Shown: positions 43,939 through 52,642 of the stretch, piece after piece | Position numbering within the stretch: position 1 is the stretch's first letter | Layout of the letters: every line of letters begins with the position of its first letter | Assembly (NCBI RefSeq): GCF_015665295.1 | Contig: NZ_JADFAJ010000003.1 | Span: forward strand, 186,001 to 250,000 | Direction of reading: 5' to 3' | Source: Maricaulis sp. | Lineage (GTDB): Bacteria; Pseudomonadota; Alphaproteobacteria; Caulobacterales; Maricaulaceae | DNA length: 64,000 nt | The notes under the pieces: generated by a model | What the model saw: the letters and a program-made list of their open reading frames with translations, nothing else | Told to the model about the DNA's origin: nothing | Databases searched by the model: none | Position numbers and translations under genes: made by a program

Positions 43939-44715
43939 TCAGACGAAGATCGCCACGCTCTGCATGCCGGTGATGACCGGTTCGCGGTCGGCATTCCAGA
44001 CCTGCATGAGCTGGCTGGACGAGCCGTGACGCGCCAGGTCTGCGGTCGAGCGGCTGAGCCACCAGCCGTCCGTGGTCACGGGCCCGGCGGTGAGTAGGTT
44101 GATCTGCCAGGTCATCGAGCTGATCGGACCCGGTCTGGCAAACAGCGCCATGGCGGCCGGCGGCAGGGCGTCGCCGATGGCCATCAGCTCGACCATCGGA
44201 TGCAGGCCCTCGCGCGCCCTCAGGCGGACCCAGCGCAGGAAATCGGGCGTGTGCCGTTCCTCGATTGAAAGGCCGTGCCGGTATTCCAGATTGCCGGTGA
44301 AGAATTTCGGATCCGGATTGGCCATGGCCGGTGCGGCGTCGACAAAGTCGGGCGCCTCGGGCCGCGCGCCTTCAGCATAGTCGATGCTCGATTCCAGCCC
44401 GATCATGAAGACAAACAGCGCCTTCAGACCCAGCCTGCCATCGCCGAAGACATTGGCCTCGATGAAGGCCGCAGTCCGGCCACGACGCAGGAGCTCCGTC
44501 TTCACCACAATCTCGCCGGCCAGCGGTCCGACAAAGGCGATCTGGGCCGAGCGCAGCGGCGGCAGGTCTGACTGTGAGCGCAGGGCCGCCTCGAGCGCGA
44601 TCGCGGCCGAAAGCCCGCCATAGGCCGTTCGGCCCTGCATCCAGGTGTCCGGTATATGCGCCGTGAGCGTGTCGTTCGAGACCCGGGCGGCATCGAGAAT
44701 TTGCGGCAGCGACAT
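43939..44715 (-). CDS. acyl-CoA thioesterase family protein (TesB-like)
   Basis: Cytoplasmic protein of 258 residues with two hotdog-fold halves. The first half contains GRTAYGGLSAAIALEAAL, SAQIAFVGPLAGEIVVKTELLRRGRTAAFIEANV; the second ends with TADLARHGSSSQLMQVWN, a pattern of TesB-like thioesterases. It probably hydrolyses acyl-CoA esters and may release CoA during catabolism. The start ATG overlaps the upstream SDR stop by one base (TGATG), so the two are translationally coupled. It is the last gene of an APH-like kinase/SDR/thioesterase operon. A longer frame starting at TTG 44718 is less likely. Confidence 0.85.
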   Translation of the reverse strand: MSLPQILDAARVSNDTLTAHIPDTWMQGRTAYGGLSAAIALEAALRSQSDLPPLRSAQIAFVGPLAGEIVVKTELLRRGRTAAFIEANVFGDGRLGLKALFVFMIGLESSIDYAEGARPEAPDFVDAAPAMANPDPKFFTGNLEYRHGLSIEERHTPDFLRWVRLRAREGLHPMVELMAIGDALPPAAMALFARPGPISSMTWQINLLTAGPVTTDGWWLSRSTADLARHGSSSQLMQVWNADREPVITGMQSVAIFV

Positions 44716-45545
44716 CAATCATCCTTGAATTTGTCGAGGGCGGCGCGGGCCGCCAGCTGGGTGGACGGTGCCACCGGATGCGAGGTCGACAATCCGCCAT
44801 CAACGGCAATCGCCTGTCCATTGACATAGCTGGATGCCGGCGATGCAAGGAAGAGCGCCGTCGCCGCGATCTCTTCCGGCAGGCCGCCCCGCTGGAGCGG
44901 GTTGAGCTGCCCGATCCTGGCTTCCTTGCCGGCCGCGCGGGCGTGATCATACAGCGGCCGGGTCATGCCGGTCTCGGTCAGGCCGGGACAGATCGCATTC
45001 ACCCGCACACCGGACCCCACCAGGCTCTGGCAGGCATGCTGGACGAGATTGATCACACCTGCCTTCGAGGCCGAATAGGCGACCGGCCCGGCGCCGTAGC
45101 GCAGACCGGCGACCGAGGCCGTGCAGATGATCGAGCCGCCGCCGGACTTGATGATGGCCGGCGCGCCATGCCTGATCGCCAGAAAGGGGCCGATCAGGTT
45201 GACCCGCAACACCTCGGCCCAGGTCTCCGCCGTCGTGTCGAAGAAGTCCGGCAGGCCACCCGTGATGCCGGCATTGGCGTAGATCACGTCAAGGCGACCG
45301 AATTCCGAAACGGTCGTTTCGACCGCCCGGATCACGTCCGCCTCCGACCCCGCATCCATGGTCACGGCCTTCGCCTCGCCACCGGTCGCCTTGATGGCTG
45401 CCACGGTCTCGTGCACGTCGTCCGACAGATCGCATGCAGCGATGCGCGCACCCGCCTCGGCGAACAACAAAGCGGCGGCGCGGCCTATCCCCGATGCTGC
45501 GCCGGTGATGAGGGCGGCCTTGCCGGCCAGGCTGAACATGGACAT
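44715..45545 (-). CDS. SDR family NAD(P)-dependent oxidoreductase
   Basis: Classical short-chain dehydrogenase of 276 residues. The cofactor motif is TGAASGIG (14-21), with NAG in YANAGITGG, the catalytic Ser in CTASVAGL and the active-site YSASK; an acidic residue at the end of beta-2 (ACDLSDD) suggests NAD+ preference. It probably oxidises a hydroxyacyl-CoA or an alcohol. It starts 42 bp after the APH-like kinase and overlaps the thioesterase by one base. The start at 45545 has GGGAGA upstream; an in-frame ATG at 45539 is an alternative. A kinase plus SDR beside acyl-CoA enzymes recalls the lva (levulinate) pathway. Confidence 0.92.
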   Translation of the reverse strand: MSMFSLAGKAALITGAASGIGRAAALLFAEAGARIAACDLSDDVHETVAAIKATGGEAKAVTMDAGSEADVIRAVETTVSEFGRLDVIYANAGITGGLPDFFDTTAETWAEVLRVNLIGPFLAIRHGAPAIIKSGGGSIICTASVAGLRYGAGPVAYSASKAGVINLVQHACQSLVGSGVRVNAICPGLTETGMTRPLYDHARAAGKEARIGQLNPLQRGGLPEEIAATALFLASPASSYVNGQAIAVDGGLSTSHPVAPSTQLAARAALDKFKDD

Positions 45546-45586
45546 GGGCTCTCCCGGTGAGCGAGATTCGGCGCAGTGATACCCGG

Positions 45587-46633
45587 TCAGGCGCCGGCGC
45601 GGCGGGCGAAATCCCAGGCCGCTCTTGCCAGCGGGACAAGGCGGGCGACGGTCGCTTCAGCCTTGTCGCTCGAGGCATTGCCGTCAATGATCCGCTTCTT
45701 GATGCCCTGGACGATGCCGACCAGGCGGAACAGGTTATAGGCGAAATACCAGTCCATCGCCGGCACGCTGTCACGGCCGGTGCGCTCGCAATAGAGCGCG
45801 ACGGTCTCGTCGAGGGCGGGAATGCCGGAAGCCGTGAAATCAATCCCCGCCAGCCCGGCCCCGCCACCCTCGGCCGGCATGGCCCATTGCATGGCGTAAT
45901 AGGTGAAGTCAGCGAGCGGGTCGCCCAGCGTCGAAAGCTCCCAGTCGAGCACCGCCCTGATACGCGTCCCGGCAGGCTCGAACAGCGCATTGTCGATACG
46001 ATAATCGCCATGGATGATCGAGGTGCGGGTCTGCTCGGGCACGGTGCGCGGCAGGTATTCGATCAGGCCCTCGACCTCGGGAATCTCGTCGGTCTGCGAG
46101 GCCCTGTACTGCTTGGTCCAGCGCCCGACCTGGCGTTCGAAATAATTGCCCGGCCGACCGTAGTCCCCGAGGCCGACCGCCGTCGGATCCACATTGTGGA
46201 GGTCCGCCAGAGCGATGGTCAGCGCGCGATACATCGCGCCACGCGCCTGCGGGCTTTCATCCGGCAGCGCCCCGTCGGCCAGGGACCGCCCGTCGACCAG
46301 CTCCATCACATAGAAGATCGAGCCGATGACACTGTCATCCCCACACAGGGCAAACGGCTTCGCGACCGGAAAGCCGGTGGGGTGCAGCGCCGCGATCAGG
46401 CGATGCTCGCGATCCACCGCGTGCGCCGATGGCAAGGTCGGACCGAAGGGCTTTCGACGCAGCACATAAGCGCCGCTCGCCGCGTCGAGACGATAGGTCG
46501 GATTGGACTGGCCACCGGGAAACTTGGTCAGCTCGATCGGCCCGGCAAAGCCGTCAATCCGCGCCGCCAGCCAGGCTTCGAGGCGCTTGAGGTTGATCGC
46601 GTCACGCGGCGGTGCGGCGGTCGCTGCAGTCAT
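45587..46633 (-). CDS. phosphotransferase (APH/ACAD11-kinase-like)
   Basis: Protein of 348 residues with the aminoglycoside-phosphotransferase/choline-kinase fold. Visible are a nucleotide loop near QSNPTYRLDAASGAYVLRRKP, the Brenner motif HGDYRIDN with the catalytic Asp, and DWELSTLGDP with the metal-binding Asp. Sequence style matches the kinase domain of ACAD10/ACAD11 and LvaA, which phosphorylate 4-hydroxyacyl-CoA esters during catabolism, rather than antibiotic-resistance enzymes. Substrate is inferred from context: it leads an operon with an SDR and a thioesterase inside an acyl-CoA island. It is divergent from the tandem TetR gene. Confidence 0.88.
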   Translation of the reverse strand: MTAATAAPPRDAINLKRLEAWLAARIDGFAGPIELTKFPGGQSNPTYRLDAASGAYVLRRKPFGPTLPSAHAVDREHRLIAALHPTGFPVAKPFALCGDDSVIGSIFYVMELVDGRSLADGALPDESPQARGAMYRALTIALADLHNVDPTAVGLGDYGRPGNYFERQVGRWTKQYRASQTDEIPEVEGLIEYLPRTVPEQTRTSIIHGDYRIDNALFEPAGTRIRAVLDWELSTLGDPLADFTYYAMQWAMPAEGGGAGLAGIDFTASGIPALDETVALYCERTGRDSVPAMDWYFAYNLFRLVGIVQGIKKRIIDGNASSDKAEATVARLVPLARAAWDFARRAGA

Positions 46634-46690
46634 GGCTCATCCCGGTTGTGAAGATCTTGGCACGGCAATCCCGCGCTGCAGCAAGATTAG

Positions 46691-46716
46691 ACCATACCGT
46701 TTCCTCGGTAAATGGT
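46691..46716. promoter_or_regulatory. inverted repeat in APH-tetR spacer, possible TetR operator
   Basis: ACCATACCG TTTCCT CGGT AA ATGGT forms nested inverted repeats: ACCG/CGGT inside and ACCAT/ATGGT outside, with a two-base bulge. It lies 58-83 bp upstream of the APH-like gene and about 180 bp before the tandem TetR gene, where an autoregulatory operator would be expected. Confidence 0.4.
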
Positions 46717-46897
46717 TAGGATACGGCTTGTCAGGCAGACAGTCGGGGCATGAAATCGTTTTACGACAAAGATTTCGCGCTCAAAGGCTGGACCGGAAAC
46801 TTACATACCGGTTTTGCTATCGTGACAGAGAGGAGCCCAGGGCCGGGTGCGCGCGCGATTGCGTGACGATATCAACAAACTCTGCTAAGCGAATGAT

Positions 46898-48154
46898 ATG
46901 AATGCGACTCCGAAAGCCATGGACTCGGCGAAGACCCGCCGCTTCCACCAGAAGCGCGAGCTGATCCTCGACGCCGCCGCCACGCTGATCAACCGGCACG
47001 GTGTTCGCGGCATGACATTTGTCGATGTCGCCCAGCTGGTCGAACTCAACACGACGAGCATCACCTACTATTTCAAGCGCAAGGAATTGCTGGCTGCAGC
47101 CGTGCTCGAGCGCGCGCTGGAACGGATTGAGGCGCTGGTCGCCGAAGCCGCCGCCGCGCCGACCCCGCAAGCGCGTGTGGAGCGCTACATCAGGCTCAAT
47201 TTCGACCTGCAGGCGCGCATCAATGCCGAGGTCGAACGACCGATCGCGGTGATCTCCGACATCCGCGCCCTCAACGAGCCCTTCGGCAGCGAGCTGACCA
47301 CGCGCTATGTCCAGGTCTTCCGCAAGCTGCGCACTTTCTTCGATGCCCCGAAATCGGCAGAAGAGAAGATCCTCGGCACGATCCGTGCCCACGTGCTGGT
47401 CCAGAACATGTTCTGGCTGCCGGCCTGGCTGTCGCAATATTCGACCGGCGATTATGACCGCGTGATCCATCGCATGATCGAGATTTTCGAACATGGCATC
47501 GCCCGTGAAGGCGCCGGCTGGACACCGAAACTCCTGCCGATCGACGAGTCAGAACTGAAGGTCGGGATCGAGGGCATGCCGGGCAATTTCGCCCGCGCCG
47601 CCACCTTCCTGATCAATGAGCGCGGCTATCGCGGTGCTTCGGTTGAACAGATCGCCTCGGAACTGAACGTCACCAAGGGCAGCTTCTACCATCACCTGGA
47701 AGCCAAGGATGAACTGGTGCTGGAATGCTTCCGCCGCTCCTATGGCCGCGTTTCGCTGGTCCAGCGCGCGGCGACCAAGGCCGGTGGCGATTACTGGCAG
47801 CAATTGTCGTCATCGATGGTGACCCTGCTGAACGTGCAGCTCTTCAGCGAGTTCCCGCTTTTGCGCACGACGGCCCTGCAGGCCCTGCCGACTGATTTGC
47901 GCAATGATGTGCTCGATCGCTCGAACCGCATGGCCCGCCGTTTCGCCGGCATGATGATTGACGGCATCACCGAGGGCTCCGTGCGCCCCGTCGATCCGCT
48001 GGTCGCCAGCCAGGCGATCATGGGTGCGCTGAATTCAGCCTATGACCTGCGGGACTGGATCCAGGGCGTCGACCCTGATGCCGCCTTTGCCTATTACGCC
48101 TCCACCCTGGCTTACGGCCTGTACTCGCCGCCGCCGAAACCCTTCAGGGGCTGA
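46898..48154 (+). CDS. tandem TetR family regulator (two HTH domains)
   Basis: Protein of 418 residues made of two TetR units in one chain, about twice the usual 190-220. First DNA-binding domain is near residues 20-63, with LNTTSITYYFKRKELL as recognition helix; the second near 229-272, with VTKGSFYHHLEAKDEL. Each is followed by a helical ligand/dimerisation segment. Such pseudo-dimeric fusions exist but are uncommon. It should repress genes for an acyl-CoA pathway and is divergent from the APH-kinase operon; the inverted repeat between them is a candidate site. A strong terminator follows its stop. It could also control the promoters sharing the 19-bp motif (inference). Confidence 0.88.
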   Translation: MNATPKAMDSAKTRRFHQKRELILDAAATLINRHGVRGMTFVDVAQLVELNTTSITYYFKRKELLAAAVLERALERIEALVAEAAAAPTPQARVERYIRLNFDLQARINAEVERPIAVISDIRALNEPFGSELTTRYVQVFRKLRTFFDAPKSAEEKILGTIRAHVLVQNMFWLPAWLSQYSTGDYDRVIHRMIEIFEHGIAREGAGWTPKLLPIDESELKVGIEGMPGNFARAATFLINERGYRGASVEQIASELNVTKGSFYHHLEAKDELVLECFRRSYGRVSLVQRAATKAGGDYWQQLSSSMVTLLNVQLFSEFPLLRTTALQALPTDLRNDVLDRSNRMARRFAGMMIDGITEGSVRPVDPLVASQAIMGALNSAYDLRDWIQGVDPDAAFAYYASTLAYGLYSPPPKPFRG

Positions 48155-48175
48155 GCTCGACATCACCGCCCGACA

Positions 48176-48210
48176 AAAAGGGCCCCGACCGGCTGGTCGG
48201 GGCCCTCTTC
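48176..48210. terminator. strong bidirectional Rho-independent terminator
   Basis: GGGCCCCGACC and GGTCGGGGCCC form a perfect 11-bp stem with a 4-base GGCT loop (48181-48206). On the minus strand it is followed by TTTTT and ends transcription of the TonB-receptor gene (stop at 48229). On the plus strand TCTT follows, downstream of the TetR gene. Confidence 0.9.
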
Positions 48211-48228
48211 GTGTCAGTATTGTCCGGA

Positions 48229-51165
48229 TCAGAATTCGGTGTTGAAACCGAGCCGGATGACCCGCCCCACCGGATTGCCGGTAAAGGGATCATAGTTGTA
48301 GTCCTGTCGGGCAAAGCTCGGATCTTCGTCGGTCAGGTTGATCGCCGTGAACGAGAAGGTCGTTGAATCACCGAAGTGGTAGAGCAGGTTGAAATCGGTC
48401 GTCATTTGGCTGTCGACCGTCGCCCCCTGCATCAGCACCGGATTACCCGCGATATAGGGGTTCGGGGCAAAGGGCCCGGTCCCGAGATCGGCACGCTGGT
48501 CGCGATAGCTGTCAACATAGGTGAAGGTCAGCCGGGTATCGACATTGCCGACCGTGTATTCGAGGAAGCCACGCGCCTTCAATTCCGGCACCGGATAGGC
48601 GGTGGTCTGGAAGTTCATGAAGCCGACGCCGTCAAAGCCCTCCTGGACCGTGACACCCTCCACCACCTCATCGCCGAGCTCATTGCCCAGCATGTAGGTC
48701 GCGGTGAGACCGACATTCATGTCACCACCGAACACTTCACCAAGATCATAGTTCATGATGAAGTCGAGACCGGAACTGGTGAGATCACCGCCATTGACCA
48801 CCTGGGTGCGAACCCGGGCAATATTGGCCGCCGCACAAGTACCGGCTCCCGCTACGCCACCACCATCATTGAACTGGAAACGTTCACGCAGGCCGTCAAA
48901 GGCCGGGTCGGTGCAATTCGCCGGATCGGCGAACAGCGTGGCGACCATCCCGGATAGCGGCTCGGTATTGATGGTGTCCTGTATGTCATAGCGGAAATAA
49001 TCGACGCTGGCCGTGAAGTTATCGGTCGAGATCAACGCTCCCACCGAGAGATTCGTGGCCGATTCCGGCGCCAGTGCCGGATTGCCGAACACGTCGACCG
49101 GACGGAAGCTGGACGCAATTACCTGCAGCGAGGTCACATTGCTGTTGACCGTTTGCTGCGGCGGTGGACCGCGGAAGGTCGTGCCGACAGAGCCGCGCAA
49201 GGCGAAACCGTCGGTGATCTGCCAGCGGGCCGTGACCTTCGGATCAAAGGTCGAGCCGGTCTGCCCGCCATAATCCTCGTAGCGAGCGGCGAGCTGGACA
49301 TTGAAGTCGTCCGTGACCGGCAGCTGAAGCTCGCCAAACACGGCGTAGACATCGCCATCCGCATCACTGTTGGCGTTTGAGCCGAGGAAGCCCCACGCTC
49401 CGGTTTGCGGATCACAGGTCGTATTGCCGTTGACCGGTGTATCCCGGCACGGATTCACGGCGATATTGTTGTTGTCGCCATAGACCGCCGAGTAGGTTTC
49501 ACGGCGATACTGGCCGCCGAAACCATAAAGAACCTGACCACCGGCCAGCTCCCAACCGGTCTCGCCGCTGATTGTGCCTTCCGCGACAAAGAGTTCGGTT
49601 TCCAGCGCCGTCGAACCCTCCACGAAGAACCAGTTGATCAGCTCGGCGCTGTTCTGGTTCGGCTCGGATCCCGGACGCTCGACACCGGTCACCGGATTGC
49701 CCGTGGCCTGGTTGCCGAACGGGTTGTACCATTGACACCCACCCACGCCGGGCGTGCCCGTCGCCGGATTGCAGCCCGGGCCACCCAGACCGTTCAGCGC
49801 CAGCTGAACGCGGTCACCAAAGCTGTCATAGCCGTCATAATAGCGTTCAAAGCGATGATAGGTGACGTTGAAGTCGAACGACGTCGTCTCATTGAGTTCG
49901 CCATTGAGGCCGGTCGAGACACGGAAGCTCTCATTCTGGCGGTAACCAACCGCAGAGCCCAGATCATCCGGATTGCCGGCAAAGGCCGGGTTGCCCCCGG
50001 CCAGCAGCGGCCGGAAGAGCAGGGTCGGGAACAGGACGGCGAGCGTGCCAGCCGGAACCACCCCGGGATTCTCGGCCACCATTTGCTGGAAACCCGGATT
50101 GGCTGCCGAGACAACAAAGCCACTCGGAGAGCCGCCCACGCCAGCGGTCGGCGCCTGCGTCAGCAGATAGGTCGGCGAAGTCCGGTAGTGCGGCACCTCG
50201 TCATTGCCGTAGAGCAGGCTGATTTCCCATTCGATATCGTCGGTCAGGTCAATGCCCATCTCGGCCCAGAGCTGGTAACGATCCTCTTCCTCGACCAGCG
50301 CGTCAAAGCCGGTGTATTGCGTCCGGCACCAGCCCGCTGACGTGACAAAGCCGCCAAGGACCGCACAGTCCGGATCGGCGCGAAGACCGCCGATCGGACC
50401 AAAGCCGGCCGGCGTGATGCCGAGTGGGAGGAAGGTTGCGGGGTTGCCGCCGCCGGTCCAGCCGCCTTCCGGGTTGGCTTCAAAGTCCTGGACCGCGAAA
50501 TCGCGATCGCGGGCCAGAAGCTCGGACCGGTGCTGATAACCGGCCGCGACCAGGAAGCGCATATTTTCGCCCTGGTGACCGAAACTGCCCTGCAGCGAGT
50601 AATCGCCATCCGTGTCGGAAATGAAGGAATAGTCGCCCCCGAAGCGGAAACCTTCCTGGCCCGAGCGGGTGATGAAGTTGACCACGCCGCCGATGGCATC
50701 GGATCCGTAGATCGCCGCAGCGCCGTCCTTGAGAATTTCAATTCGTCCGATCGCGGCTGCCGGAAGCAGGTTGAGGTCAACGAACGGCACGCCCGTCCCC
50801 GCTGAAACCAGCCGACGATTGTTCAACAGGACAAGTGTGCGCTGCGGGCTGAGGCCGCGCAGGTTGACCGAGGCCATGCCTTCCGTGGCCTGCGACCGGC
50901 TGTCGAACTGGTTGGTGTCCCCGATGACCCCGCTTGAGACCGGCAGGGCCTTGATGAGCTCGACCGGCGAAGGATTACCGAGGCGGGCCAGCTCTTCTGC
51001 AGACAGGACATCAACCGGCAGGGCCGCGTCCTCGGGGGTGCCGCGAATCACGGAACCCGTGACGATGATCACATCGTCTTGCGCGTGGGACGTCGCAGAC
51101 AGGCCTGCCACCATGGCGAGGGCTGTCAACGCGCTGCTCGCACGCATGAGACCTTTAACAGTCAT
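48229..51165 (-). CDS. TonB-dependent outer-membrane receptor (large)
   Basis: Outer-membrane active transporter of 978 residues. Signal peptide about 1-28 (ALTALAMVAGLSATSHA). A TonB box-like DDVIIVTGSVIRG follows; plug domain (about 40-165) with TLVLLNNRRLVSAGTGVPFVD and IEILKDGAAAIYGSDAIGGVVNFIT; then a large barrel ending GLNTEF-like with terminal Phe. Plug style (LNNRRL, KDGAAAIYGSDAIGGV) is that of the big TonB receptors of Caulobacterales and sphingomonads that import carbohydrates, peptides or hydrophobic compounds. The start at 51165 has GGAGGAGAAT directly upstream; a longer frame to 51306 has none. The shared 19-bp motif lies at 38-56 bp upstream. Confidence 0.93.
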   Translation of the reverse strand: MTVKGLMRASSALTALAMVAGLSATSHAQDDVIIVTGSVIRGTPEDAALPVDVLSAEELARLGNPSPVELIKALPVSSGVIGDTNQFDSRSQATEGMASVNLRGLSPQRTLVLLNNRRLVSAGTGVPFVDLNLLPAAAIGRIEILKDGAAAIYGSDAIGGVVNFITRSGQEGFRFGGDYSFISDTDGDYSLQGSFGHQGENMRFLVAAGYQHRSELLARDRDFAVQDFEANPEGGWTGGGNPATFLPLGITPAGFGPIGGLRADPDCAVLGGFVTSAGWCRTQYTGFDALVEEEDRYQLWAEMGIDLTDDIEWEISLLYGNDEVPHYRTSPTYLLTQAPTAGVGGSPSGFVVSAANPGFQQMVAENPGVVPAGTLAVLFPTLLFRPLLAGGNPAFAGNPDDLGSAVGYRQNESFRVSTGLNGELNETTSFDFNVTYHRFERYYDGYDSFGDRVQLALNGLGGPGCNPATGTPGVGGCQWYNPFGNQATGNPVTGVERPGSEPNQNSAELINWFFVEGSTALETELFVAEGTISGETGWELAGGQVLYGFGGQYRRETYSAVYGDNNNIAVNPCRDTPVNGNTTCDPQTGAWGFLGSNANSDADGDVYAVFGELQLPVTDDFNVQLAARYEDYGGQTGSTFDPKVTARWQITDGFALRGSVGTTFRGPPPQQTVNSNVTSLQVIASSFRPVDVFGNPALAPESATNLSVGALISTDNFTASVDYFRYDIQDTINTEPLSGMVATLFADPANCTDPAFDGLRERFQFNDGGGVAGAGTCAAANIARVRTQVVNGGDLTSSGLDFIMNYDLGEVFGGDMNVGLTATYMLGNELGDEVVEGVTVQEGFDGVGFMNFQTTAYPVPELKARGFLEYTVGNVDTRLTFTYVDSYRDQRADLGTGPFAPNPYIAGNPVLMQGATVDSQMTTDFNLLYHFGDSTTFSFTAINLTDEDPSFARQDYNYDPFTGNPVGRVIRLGFNTEF

Positions 51166-51202
51166 ATTCTCCTCCCAGACTGGTGCGGCTGCCTTGTTTT
51201 TT

Positions 51203-51221
51203 TGCATACCGCACATTCGAT
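51203..51221. promoter_or_regulatory. 19-bp shared motif TGCATACC-N3-CATTCGAT (second copy)
   Basis: TGCATACC GCA CATTCGAT. The two 8-base blocks are identical to those at 40767-40785; only the 3-base centre differs. Position is 38-56 bp upstream of the TonB-receptor start codon, overlapping where its promoter should lie, so repression by occlusion is plausible. Confidence 0.6.
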
Positions 51222-51286
51222 TAGAACAATGGGATTTTGACAAGTCAAGGAGATAGGCGTCGCATCGCAAGTTATTAAAGGCTAAT

Positions 51287-52642
51287 TCAACGCTGCACTG
51301 CGGCATCGCTTTCCACTTTAAGATGACGTGGTTCGCGTACTGCGGAAACTAGAACGATCAGAGCCGCCGCCAGGCTGACGAGCGAGATGACGAAAACCGG
51401 CACCAAGCCGAAGAAGCTGGCGATCAGCCCGCCTAGCACCGGGCCGAACGACGCCATCGTGGTTTCCACCGTGGTCGAAAGGGCGAGGCGCATGGGGATA
51501 TCGTCCCGCTCGCCGAATTCGAGAACCAGCGTCGTCGAGCTCATCATATATCCAGATGCGGCTGCGCCCAATCCGAAGAATGCGACCAGGAAGTGCCAGG
51601 GTTGCTCGGCAAAGATCATGACCACCAGGGAGAAGATCCAGGTCACCACGGTGAGGATGAAGGTCAGCCGGAAGCCATAGCGGTCCCCCAGCGTCCCCCA
51701 GATCAGGTTGGTCACGGTGTCAGCGCCGAGAAAGGCGAGCGAGAACAGGCCGATCGCGGCGCCGTCGACCTCCATCTTGCGACCCGCATAGATAATGCAG
51801 AACGGGATCACGATCCGGCCCGCCGTCGCCATCATCTGGGCGATCAGGAAATTCCGGTAATCACGGTCGACAAGCAGTTGCGGGAATTCCCGCACCCGCG
51901 CCATCACGCCCATCTGGATCTTGACGGTCGGACTTTCCGGCTCGCGCATGAACATCCACAGCGCGGTCAGGCCGAGGCTGGTGAGGACAAAGGCGACCAT
52001 GAAGGTCGTCGCATAGCCATTGCCCAGCGCATTGGTCTCGATGAGATGAACCCCGGCCCACCAGGACAGGCCGGCGGCGATTGCGCCACCGGCGATGTTG
52101 CGCCAGGCCTGCAATCGTCCCCGCATGCGGATCGGAATGACTTTCGACAAAAGGACCTGGAAGGCGACGCGCTGTGAGCCCAGGAAGAATCCGAACAACA
52201 ACAGGAAGAAGAAAGTCGCTGCGATCAGGACCGAGCCGGTGAGAAACCATCCGGCCAGCGCCAGGCCAAGCAGTTGCAGGCGCATCAGCATGCCAATCGT
52301 CATCGCCGCAGGCATGACGTGCCGGCGATGCTCGATATGGGCCGCCCCCATGACCGGCGAGGCAACAGCACCCAGCTGGATCAGCGCCTGACCGATCCCG
52401 ACAAAGATCGGCGAGCCGGTCAGCATATGCAGATAGGCCGGTACGAAGGTCGGCGCGAAAATCAGCCGGAAGCCGGTCATGCCGAGCATGCCGTGGGTGA
52501 AATGCGCAATGTAATTGCGCTTCAGATTGCCCTCGACAAAGTCGGAATAAGCCTGCTCGCGCCCTTCCGGGGTTTCGCCTTCCTCCGCCAGGCCGGCCAC
52601 GGGCGGACCGGCGGGCGAAGGCGGGATGGCGCGGCCGCTCAA
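51287..52642 (-). CDS. MFS transporter
   Basis: Inner-membrane protein of 451 residues with about 12 hydrophobic segments in two halves and a central charged loop. Typical MFS elements are the loop-2/3 region near GQALIQLGAVASPVMGAAHIEHRRH and the later LGDRYGFRLTFIL. Substrate is unknown. The start is TTG 52642, whose TTGA overlaps the stop of the upstream acyl-CoA dehydrogenase; the next in-frame Met is 50 residues downstream, inside the first membrane segment. It is last in a six-gene catabolic operon and could export an intermediate or import a substrate. Confidence 0.82.
   Translation of the reverse strand: MSGRAIPPSPAGPPVAGLAEEGETPEGREQAYSDFVEGNLKRNYIAHFTHGMLGMTGFRLIFAPTFVPAYLHMLTGSPIFVGIGQALIQLGAVASPVMGAAHIEHRRHVMPAAMTIGMLMRLQLLGLALAGWFLTGSVLIAATFFFLLLFGFFLGSQRVAFQVLLSKVIPIRMRGRLQAWRNIAGGAIAAGLSWWAGVHLIETNALGNGYATTFMVAFVLTSLGLTALWMFMREPESPTVKIQMGVMARVREFPQLLVDRDYRNFLIAQMMATAGRIVIPFCIIYAGRKMEVDGAAIGLFSLAFLGADTVTNLIWGTLGDRYGFRLTFILTVVTWIFSLVVMIFAEQPWHFLVAFFGLGAAASGYMMSSTTLVLEFGERDDIPMRLALSTTVETTMASFGPVLGGLIASFFGLVPVFVISLVSLAAALIVLVSAVREPRHLKVESDAAVQR

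Noticed and set aside
45587-46633. Aminoglycoside resistance gene
   Set aside because: The APH fold is shared, but sequence style and acyl-CoA neighbourhood fit ACAD11/LvaA-type kinases better.
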